Assembly: GCF_002154225.1 (NCBI RefSeq)
Contig: NZ_MTSE01000026.1
Coordinates: 1-52,758 of the forward strand
Source: Hymenobacter crusticola
GTDB lineage: Bacteria; Bacteroidota; Bacteroidia; Cytophagales; Hymenobacteraceae
Direction: 5' to 3'
DNA length: 52,758 nt
The notes beneath the pieces were generated by a model. It had not been told where the DNA came from and ran no database searches. It was given only the letters and a program-made list of their open reading frames with translations. Numbering within the stretch: the stretch's first letter is position 1; each line of letters opens with the position of its first letter. Positions 42,036-47,519 of the stretch are shown here, in pieces. Position numbers and translations under genes: made by a program.

Positions 42036-42515
42036 TTACTTAGCGGAAAGAATTTGTTTGGCAATTTCCGTGTGTTTGTCGTCTGCTTGCTTGGCTTCGT
42101 CTACCGAGGTTTTCATTTCCTGTGCAATCTGCTCGTAGCCAGCGGCACCGGCGTAAGAAGCCATTGTGCCAAATGAAGCAATCCAGTAGTGCAAGGCCAA
42201 CTGGCCACTGGTAATGATGCCTAGGTCGCGTACGTCGTCGGTTTTAGCTTCGCCCCGGATTTCTTTGCTTACTCGGTAGTGCGCTTCCAGAATTTCGTTG
42301 TTCTGCTTCTCAACCTCACCTATTTCAGCAATGGCGCGCTCAATGCGCTTTGCCCATTCCTTGGAGGTAGCGTTACCTTGTTCGAGGGCGGCCTTCAGTT
42401 CCGGATGCTTTGCATCGTTCTGGATTTCGTCTGTAGCAGCAGCAGCTACTTGGCTACCGGCTTGTTGAGCGGCTAGGCCGTTTTTGACGAGTTCTTTTAG
42501 GTCTTCGGTATTCAT
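42036..42515 (-). CDS. DUF892 (YciE/YciF ferritin-like) family protein
   Basis: 159 residues from the ATG at 42515 (MNTEDLKELVKNGLAAQQ). It is all-helical, with a four-helix ferritin-like pattern and conserved Glu/His/Asp positions (AALEQGNATSKEWAKRIERA; EILEAHYRVSKEIRG; DLGIITSGQLALHYWIASFG; YEQIAQEMKTSVDEAKQADD). DUF892 proteins are stress-associated and have been proposed to bind iron; no enzymatic activity is established from sequence. Its terminator lies at 41964-41995. It is the last chromosomal gene before the accessory element. Confidence 0.8.
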   Translation of the reverse strand: MNTEDLKELVKNGLAAQQAGSQVAAAATDEIQNDAKHPELKAALEQGNATSKEWAKRIERAIAEIGEVEKQNNEILEAHYRVSKEIRGEAKTDDVRDLGIITSGQLALHYWIASFGTMASYAGAAGYEQIAQEMKTSVDEAKQADDKHTEIAKQILSAK

Positions 42516-43252
42516 GGGAAAATAAGAATATAGTGCAAATGACAAGCTTGTCTTGTCTGGCTATTCGAACGGATACAGTTACAATTTGTTCCTGCTGATA
42601 GTACTGTTGCAGATGAGTGAATAAGTTTGTAATTGTTGCTAATTATCAATATTTTACACATGTTGAGCTTTCTTTACTTAGGACGAAATCACATGCAATT
42701 GTAAGGCTCTCATCTGAGAAACAATACTTTTTAGATGGTTTTATTTATATTGGTATTGTTCAATTTGATATAGTGTGATATTGAACTGATAATCAATTAT
42801 ATCTTGGTTTGGCGCATAATGGATTTGTCAAAAAGTAGCTTGCCCTCCAAGCAGCTTTCCAGCATTATTTAATGACACAACAATAGCATGAGCGCAGCAC
42901 ATCCATAAGTAGTTGGCGTACGAAGTTTAGCCACCTTGTGAAACTGAAAAGCGGCCGATGAGTACCACCTGAAAGGACAAGATTTTATATGTGTTATTCT
43001 GCAAACAGCCATAGTTGATACTGATTGCTTCAGTTCACTCGGCGTGATGAGGCCTAAATCTATTAGATTGAGCGGCGCCGCTTGCTCATTTTGCTCTAGC
43101 TCAGCCTGAGTCTGACTGTTATGCACTGCGTTCGCCCTAGCTTATTTCCGATGGGCAATCAACTATAGTAAGCAGCGCACAGCGTTGTGAAGCGCAATGC
43201 CACGATACGATCGGGGACAGAGAAAGCAGTAAAAGCCCCCTATGCCTCAAAA
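42516..43252. other. AT-rich gene desert at the left boundary of the accessory element
   Basis: Over 700 bp without a credible gene, in contrast to the dense coding on both sides. 42590-42860 is markedly AT-rich. Short minus-strand frames at 42869-43126 and 43137-43382 have unlikely composition, the second running through a terminator. No tRNA, integrase or direct-repeat attachment site was identified by eye. The left junction of the element probably lies here. Confidence 0.45.
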
Positions 43253-43293
43253 AGCGAAAGCGACTAGTGTTATAAACACTAGTCGCTTTCGCT
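43253..43293 (-). terminator. Strong intrinsic terminator after the leftward repressor genes
   Basis: Perfect 19-bp arms (43253-43271 and 43275-43293) with a 3-nt loop; the minus strand continues CTTTTTG. It stops transcription from 43984 leftward and insulates the chromosome. Confidence 0.85.
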
Positions 43294-43385
43294 TCTATAA
43301 AGTTTTGTGACCTCTTAGTACCAGAGACGGGGCTACATGATTCTGCTGAGTAGCAGGTGTTTATAAGGACTTTGGTAAACACGTG

Positions 43386-43634
43386 CTAAACGTTTTCCTG
43401 CGTTGGAGCAGGTGTATCGTAGTAGCTCAGCATCTCCAGCACGCAGGCTTCGTCCAATACTTCGCAGAAGTGCTGGTGCCAATCTCCTGCCGCCTGTTGC
43501 CAAATCAGTGCGGTTACATCGTAGTAGCGCTTCTTATCGCTGACGTCACCAGGTAGGAGGGCGGCCACCGGCGTGGTGAGTTCGATATCACCGCAGCCCA
43601 TAGCCTGGCGCAGGGCGTCGTACGCCGCACTCAT
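43386..43634 (-). CDS. Small protein of unknown function, coupled to the repressor gene
   Basis: 82 residues: MSAAYDALRQAMGCGDIELTT, then a segment with acidic, aromatic and Cys/His residues (KKRYYDVTALIWQQAAGDWH, QHFCEVLDEACVLEMLSYYD). No known domain, signal peptide or membrane segment. It overlaps the HTH gene by 4 nt (ATGA), so it is co-translated with the putative repressor and could modulate it; that is inference. Confidence 0.6.
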   Translation of the reverse strand: MSAAYDALRQAMGCGDIELTTPVAALLPGDVSDKKRYYDVTALIWQQAAGDWHQHFCEVLDEACVLEMLSYYDTPAPTQENV

Positions 43635-43984
43635 TTTTGCATCGACATCAAAAGGCCGTTGTATTTGTGTAGCACTTCCGTGTAGAGGCTATACACGTGC
43701 AGCAGCTTGTTCTTGCAATCATCTAGGCTCTCCAGTTGGAAGGCTTCGATAGGGGCTGGTGGTATGGGCTTGGGCGGCTTGAGCTCAGGGAACTCAATGG
43801 AAAAGTCATGCGATATGGCCTTGCCTACTTCCCGGATGAAGTCGAACTCCAGGTTTGGTTCTTCGAATCGACGGTATAGGGTGGGCCTACTGATTTTCAA
43901 TGCATTGTGAAGTTTGCTCAGCTTGATGCCGCTTTTACGCACTGCCTCAGCAACGATTTCACCACGGTGTGCCATACTTGACAT
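43631..43984 (-). CDS. Helix-turn-helix transcriptional regulator, likely element repressor
   Basis: 117 residues. The N-terminal half is an XRE-like HTH: EIVAEAVRKSGIKLSKLHNA, then LKISRPTLYRRFEEPNLEF with the recognition helix (SRPTLYRR). The C-terminal part (FPELKPPKPIPPAPIEAF) is Pro-rich, then a helical tail (DDCKNKLLHVYSLYTEVLHK), perhaps for oligomerisation. Divergent to a second HTH gene, with a palindromic operator and near-consensus promoters between them, this looks like a CI/Cro-type switch. An alternative ATG lies 9 nt downstream (43975). Confidence 0.75.
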   Translation of the reverse strand: MSSMAHRGEIVAEAVRKSGIKLSKLHNALKISRPTLYRRFEEPNLEFDFIREVGKAISHDFSIEFPELKPPKPIPPAPIEAFQLESLDDCKNKLLHVYSLYTEVLHKYNGLLMSMQK

Positions 43985-43990
43985 CTTTTA

Positions 43991-44005
43991 GTCTCACAAT
44001 GAGAC
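43991..44005. promoter_or_regulatory. Palindromic operator between the divergent HTH genes
   Basis: The perfect inverted repeat GTCTCA-CAA-TGAGAC, 7 bp from the repressor ATG, abuts the repressor's CATTTTTG -7 box. The half-site TTTTGTCTC recurs at 44064-44072, within the spacer of the rightward promoter. Confidence 0.6.
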
Positions 44006-44012
44006 AAAAATG
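44005..44012 (-). promoter_or_regulatory. -7 box for the leftward repressor gene
   Basis: CATTTTTG on the minus strand (7 of 8 match to TAnnTTTG) directly adjoins the operator. A transcript would start within or just after the operator. Confidence 0.4.
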
Positions 44013-44057
44013 AAAAGTTCGGCAGGTAAATCGTTTCCCATATTCTTAATGATTTTG

Positions 44058-44089
44058 TTTTGGTTTTGTCTCTTAATGAATCATATTTG
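44058..44089 (+). promoter_or_regulatory. Early rightward promoter of the element
   Basis: TTTTG (44058-44062), 19-nt spacer, CATATTTG (44082-44089): the spacing fits the Bacteroidota -33/-7 promoter. The repressor half-site TTTTGTCTC lies in the spacer, and an imperfect inverted repeat (AACACT at 44093-44098 with AGTGTT at 44106-44111) follows it. Confidence 0.6.
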
Positions 44090-44117
44090 TAAAACACTCG
44101 TTAAAAGTGTTACAAAA

Positions 44118-44411
44118 ATGGTTCAGCAAGAACTAAACCAAGATAAAATGGCACTTACAGAACAGTCTCAGCAAAATGGAGCTGAACAGCAGCCGACTAA
44201 AGAGCAACTGATTGAGGCTCTGCAAAGCTTCCTGAAAAAGAAAGACCGGGAAGAAATTTGCAAAGACTACAAAATCAGCAGGCCGACCTATTACCGCATT
44301 GTTCGTGAACTGGATTTGAGCCACGAAGCTATGCCAGAAATGCTGAAACGCGCCAACGCTGAGAAGAAGCGGCAGGAAGATGCGCGCCGGTCATTGACCA
44401 ATCTAGTGTAG
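44118..44411 (+). CDS. Small HTH protein, likely Cro-like counterpart or early regulator
   Basis: 97 residues from the ATG at 44118 (MVQQELNQDKMALTEQ). A short Gln-rich N-terminus is followed by an HTH: TKEQLIEALQSFLKKKDREE, then ICKDYKISRPTYYRIVREL with recognition helix SRPTYYRIV. This is similar in form to the divergent repressor's SRPTLYRRF. The C-terminus is basic (RANAEKKRQEDARRSLTN). An ATG at 44148 is also possible; the longest frame, starting at 44010, would begin inside the operator region and is rejected. It heads the rightward early operon. Confidence 0.7.
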   Translation: MVQQELNQDKMALTEQSQQNGAEQQPTKEQLIEALQSFLKKKDREEICKDYKISRPTYYRIVRELDLSHEAMPEMLKRANAEKKRQEDARRSLTNLV

Positions 44412-44471
44412 TAGCGGCGCCGCCCACCCCCAAACAACTTATTTCTATCCATTAAATCTGATCTATAAAAG

Positions 44472-44633
44472 ATGAGAAAGCGCCTTCTTTTTGCCCAATG
44501 CAAGCAGTTGTCTTTTTCTAAGATTCTTGCATTTAGCTTCTTTTTATTAGTATTCTTTTTAGTCGTGTCGCTTATCCCAGCACCCCTAAAGCCTCTCGGT
44601 TTAGTACCCTGCCTTTTATTCCTACTGGCCTAA
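44472..44633 (+). CDS. Small membrane protein (53 residues)
   Basis: ATG at 44472 to TAA at 44631-44633. After a basic start (MRKRLLFAQCKQLSFSK) comes a strong hydrophobic segment (ILAFSFFLLVFFLVVSLIPA) and a second shorter one (GLVPCLLFLLA) separated by PLKPL. The stop overlaps the next ATG by one base (TAATG), which suggests translational coupling. No homologue is recognised. Confidence 0.5.
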   Translation: MRKRLLFAQCKQLSFSKILAFSFFLLVFFLVVSLIPAPLKPLGLVPCLLFLLA

Positions 44634-44887
44634 TGAGACCGAGATCCATCACCGAATTACTGCTGTGCGGCTCTCCGGAAGATAAGCTGCGGCTGCTCAT
44701 GTGGATGCACCGCTACATGCAGCGGCGCCTGGCTAGGCTGGAGCTAGACAAACTAGCCTACTACGAGCAAGGAAACCATCAGGCGTGGGAGCTAGAACGC
44801 ACCGAGGTGCAAGAAGCTATCGATGCAGTATTGGCGGCTCTGGAGCGCCATTTTCCTTTTCCTGAAGCCCTACGAATCTCTATTTAA
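44633..44887 (+). CDS. Small helical protein of unknown function
   Basis: 84 residues: MRPRSITELLLCGSPEDKLR, LLMWMHRYMQRRLARLELDK, then charged helix and EVQEAIDAVLAALERHFPFP. It looks fully helical, basic in the middle and acidic at the C-terminus; no domain was recognised. The start is coupled (TAATG) to the small membrane protein. Part of the early operon. Confidence 0.6.
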   Translation: MRPRSITELLLCGSPEDKLRLLMWMHRYMQRRLARLELDKLAYYEQGNHQAWELERTEVQEAIDAVLAALERHFPFPEALRISI

Positions 44888-44900
44888 CCAACCTACCGCT

Positions 44901-45374
44901 ATGCCCCAAAAAGCCGTTTTTAAAGCCCCAAACAACGAAAAGCTGCGACAGTTCGCGCACGCATTCGTGCAGAGTGAAATCAATATGCAGCTAGGTGAAG
45001 AAGGCTTGGATGCCTGCTTTATCATCGGTATTCAGCTTGAGCGCGTGCTGCCAGCTTACCGCAAGTATGCTGATATCGTGAGCCAAACCAACATCCGGCT
45101 AGAGCGAGTAAAAGATCATTTCGGTGAGCATTGGTACAAGCTTAGCAACGGACAACGGCGTACACTGGAGGCGTTCATCCGGAGCGATGCAGAGGTCACT
45201 GGGAAGCAGATTGAGGCGCATATCAAGTACCTAGAAACTTACCAGCAACATATGGCATCCTTCGGCCCAAACGGCCAGAAGGAACTGCAAAAGAAGATTG
45301 CACAGGTGCTTGGCTGGAGCATGCAGGAAGAGGAGCAGGGAGCCATTGAGCATGAAGAAGGAATTGCAGCATGA
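44901..45374 (+). CDS. Conserved-looking element protein of unknown function
   Basis: 157 residues from the ATG at 44901 (MPQKAVFKAPNNEKLRQFAH). Helical, with Glu/Gln-rich segments and a KDHFGEHWYKLSNGQRRTLE block. The C-terminus, rich in Glu (MQEEEQGAIEHEEGIAA), is acidic. No motif for enzyme activity was seen. It overlaps the GNAT gene by 4 nt (ATGA), so the two are co-expressed. Perhaps an accessory replication or phage early protein; that is a guess from context. Confidence 0.6.
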   Translation: MPQKAVFKAPNNEKLRQFAHAFVQSEINMQLGEEGLDACFIIGIQLERVLPAYRKYADIVSQTNIRLERVKDHFGEHWYKLSNGQRRTLEAFIRSDAEVTGKQIEAHIKYLETYQQHMASFGPNGQKELQKKIAQVLGWSMQEEEQGAIEHEEGIAA

Positions 45375-45766
45375 GCAAGAAAATCTCATTACTCGACTGT
45401 ACCATCGAAAACGTGCGCTCGGTGAAGCTAGCCTGTATCGAAGAGCACTTGTTCCTAGGGGGCGCCGAAATCATGTTGATCGATGATGGCACCCCGACCC
45501 TGAGTAGCCTCTTCGTTCACCCGCACTATCGTCGCCGCGGTATTGGGGAAGCTCTTGTTCGCGCAGCCATGCGGTGGGCCGATCAGAATGGCACCGACCT
45601 CTGGCTGCACGTGATGCTCGAGAACGAAGCCCGGTCACTTTACGAGCGGCTATTATTCGAATACACCGGCGAAAAAACAGAGATCGGCAGCTTTTGGATG
45701 GTGAAGGTGGCGCATGACGGCCGGTTAGCTGAACCTGCAGACGTGGAGAAGCTTCTGGCCAAATGA
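45371..45766 (+). CDS. GNAT family N-acetyltransferase
   Basis: 131 residues with the GNAT acetyl-CoA-binding motif A (LSSLFVHPHYRRRGIGEALV, with R/Q-x-x-G-x-G/A form RRRGIGEA), a helical motif B (AAMRWADQNGTDLWLHVMLE) and the FYERLLFEYTG-like end (ARSLYERLLFEYTGEKTEIG). It should transfer an acetyl group from acetyl-CoA to an amine; the substrate cannot be predicted. It overlaps neighbours on both sides by 4 nt, confirming operon membership. In phages such enzymes may act in host takeover (inference). Confidence 0.85.
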   Translation: MSKKISLLDCTIENVRSVKLACIEEHLFLGGAEIMLIDDGTPTLSSLFVHPHYRRRGIGEALVRAAMRWADQNGTDLWLHVMLENEARSLYERLLFEYTGEKTEIGSFWMVKVAHDGRLAEPADVEKLLAK

Positions 45767-46152
45767 TCCTAGGTTTCAAAAAACGCTTCGTGTCGGCTGT
45801 AGCAGACGGCACGAAGCCCCATTCAATCCGAGCCGGTGACCGCTGGCGGGTGGGCATGAGCATCCAATTCTATGAAAACGTGCGCCAGAAGTCGATGGCG
45901 AAGATTCGGGAAGATGGTGTGGCTCATGTGGTGCAGAATATTGGAATCTGGCCGCTACTGGAGCGCACTATTGGGCCTGCAATTCAGCCTTATATCACCA
46001 TTGATGATCGAAGGCTCACGCCACTAGAATGTCAAGTACTGGCTTGCACCGATGGTTTCGATGATTTCAAAAGCTTGCTCGACTTCTTCCGAGAGGAGCA
46101 CGGCCTTCCTTTCACTGGCCAGCTAGTCTGCTGGACCGATATCAGATACTAG
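45763..46152 (+). CDS. ASCH/PUA-like domain protein
   Basis: 129 residues. The N-terminus, LGFKKRFVSAVADGTKPHSI, then RAGDRWRVGMSIQFYENVRQ, resembles the ASCH fold (F-G-K-x-hSIR...W..G), which is often found in phage and RNA-related proteins and may bind RNA or nucleotides. The rest (LTPLECQVLACTDGFDDFKS, FREEHGLPFTGQLVCWTDI) fits too. Start coupled by ATGA to the GNAT gene. Function in the element unknown. Confidence 0.62.
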   Translation: MILGFKKRFVSAVADGTKPHSIRAGDRWRVGMSIQFYENVRQKSMAKIREDGVAHVVQNIGIWPLLERTIGPAIQPYITIDDRRLTPLECQVLACTDGFDDFKSLLDFFREEHGLPFTGQLVCWTDIRY

Positions 46153-46153
46153 T

Positions 46154-46849
46154 ATGAAGAATTATCAAGTTCTCCAACGCCTAGCGACTATCGAAAGCAA
46201 CCTGCCACCAGCATCAAACACCTGCCCTGAATGCGGGGGGAAACCTGTGCTGATTGCTGATTGCGATGAATGCTACGGTGCAGGCACAATTGACTACACT
46301 TACTCTGGCGACGCTGATCAGGATATCGCTTGGCTGGCCAGTGAGCTGCGTAGCCGTATTCCAGTAGGCATTCCACAAACCTTGGAAACACTTTTCCAGG
46401 CTTACGGCCAAGAGTTACTGGAAAAGGCACTACGTGCACGTGTCAAGTATGGCTTTCCGGAGGATGGTTGGAAGCAGGAAGGCTGGCAGGACACACTCGT
46501 AAAAGAATTGCTGGAACACGTCTACAAAGGTGATCCACGTGATGTAGCAGTCTATTCTGCCTTTGCATGGTGGCACGGATGGAGTATCCGGCCCACCTGC
46601 CCATCAATAGTGCCTGAGCAGCTGCATGTCAAACAACAGGTGCCAAAGGCAACGCTGCCGCACTTGCGAAAGCTAGTTGCCTCCTGGGATGAAGATGCTG
46701 TATCTGATAGCAAGTATCCGACTGCTATTGAAAGCGAAGTAGATCAGGGTGACGGCCTTACGCTAGTAACCATCAGGGTTCGAAATGCTCATGATGCCTT
46801 CAACCTAGGTAAGGCATTCGAAGCAATTGATGACCGAGATCCACTGTAA
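46154..46849 (+). CDS. Zinc-ribbon protein of unknown function
   Basis: 231 residues. Near the N-terminus two CxxC pairs (NTCPECGGKPVLI, then DCDECYGAGT) form a DnaJ-like zinc ribbon. The middle includes HVYKGDPRDVAVYSAFAWWH and the C-terminal region has a KLVASWDEDAVSDSKYPTAI segment and a beta-rich end (LTLVTIRVRNAHDAFNLGKA). No catalytic motif was seen. It starts 1 nt after the ASCH gene's stop. A zinc ribbon suggests nucleic-acid or protein contact. Confidence 0.62.
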   Translation: MKNYQVLQRLATIESNLPPASNTCPECGGKPVLIADCDECYGAGTIDYTYSGDADQDIAWLASELRSRIPVGIPQTLETLFQAYGQELLEKALRARVKYGFPEDGWKQEGWQDTLVKELLEHVYKGDPRDVAVYSAFAWWHGWSIRPTCPSIVPEQLHVKQQVPKATLPHLRKLVASWDEDAVSDSKYPTAIESEVDQGDGLTLVTIRVRNAHDAFNLGKAFEAIDDRDPL

Positions 46850-47088
46850 TTAGTGAACAGCATATCGACCTCGACCAACAGGAATTAAACCGCTGGGTTA
46901 GCTTCTACGATTCGGGCTTCTTCCTGCCGCAGGCCTGGCGCGTCGACCTCTACGAAATGGAGAACAAGATACGCTGCTTCCATCCGCATGATCGATGGGA
47001 GATTCCTTACCGCATGGCAGCCCTGCGGTACCTGATCAGCCAGCTACCTCCTAACGAAACCGCCTCTTCTGATGCCTTTCCGAGCTGA
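46849..47088 (+). CDS. Probable small protein with an ATT start
   Basis: The gap between two genes is filled by an open frame of 79 codons with no ATG near its 5' end. It opens at ATT (46849), which overlaps the TAA of the previous gene by one base, and ends at TGA 47086-47088, overlapping the HNH start. The peptide (ISEQHIDLDQQELNRWVSFY, ..RVDLYEMENKIRCFHPHDRW, ..RMAALRYLISQLPPNETA) looks like a real amphipathic protein. The close packing favours a gene. ATT is rare as a start; an upstream frameshift is the other explanation. Confidence 0.45.
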   Translation: MSEQHIDLDQQELNRWVSFYDSGFFLPQAWRVDLYEMENKIRCFHPHDRWEIPYRMAALRYLISQLPPNETASSDAFPS

Positions 47089-47479
47089 CCGCTACCCCGA
47101 TAACTGGAAAACCGAGATCCGGCCGCGTATCCTGGCTCGCGACAAGAACTGCTGTAAGTTCTGCGGCATCGCCGACCGCTTGGAAGGATGGCGCTTTCCC
47201 TCCGGAAATTTTTATACCGCTGAGCAGATTGCCAGTGACGCAATGAGCGAGGAGGACGAGGATGCTTTGGAGACTGTTTTGCGCAAGCCGCCGATGCGCA
47301 TCATTCTCACGGTAGCCCACCTCGACCACGGCCTTGATAACCACGAGGATGAAAACCTAGGTGCTCTTTGCCAGCGCTGCCACTTGAACTACGACCGACC
47401 TTATTGCCAGGAGCAGCGCAAAAATTCCATTCGATACGGCCGACGCAAAGGCCAGTATTCTCTCTTCTCGAATGACTAG
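47072..47479 (+). CDS. HNH endonuclease family protein
   Basis: 135 residues. The zinc-binding pairs are KNCCKFCG near the N-terminus and ALCQRCHLNYD near the C-terminus, and the HNH core is VAHLDHGLDNHEDENLGALC (the pattern H-x(n)-N-x(n)-H with AHLDH as the first metal/catalytic part). The N-terminus (PFRADRYPDNWKTEIRPRIL) fits standalone HNH nucleases of phages and mobile elements. It may nick DNA, possibly in packaging or replication. Overlaps the preceding small gene by 17 nt. Confidence 0.85.
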   Translation: MPFRADRYPDNWKTEIRPRILARDKNCCKFCGIADRLEGWRFPSGNFYTAEQIASDAMSEEDEDALETVLRKPPMRIILTVAHLDHGLDNHEDENLGALCQRCHLNYDRPYCQEQRKNSIRYGRRKGQYSLFSND

Positions 47480-47519
47480 CCTACCCCACTAGTCATCTTA
47501 CATATTGCTTTTGACCGCT

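Noticed and set aside
42555..42575. Possible tRNA T-arm (TTCGAA)
   Set aside because: No flanking stems or cloverleaf could be drawn. No other tRNA was found in the window.
42869..43126. Minus-strand ORF of 85 codons
   Set aside because: The C-terminal half has an unlikely composition and there is no start context or conserved feature; it lies in an AT-rich gap.
43137..43382. Minus-strand ORF of 81 codons
   Set aside because: It runs through the strong terminator at 43253-43293 and looks like random translation.
47505..47519. Upstream TTG start for the replication gene
   Set aside because: The ATG at 47520 gives MSTPRYSLEKHPKPKGTCPQ, which leads directly into the zinc finger; the 5-codon extension adds nothing recognisable.
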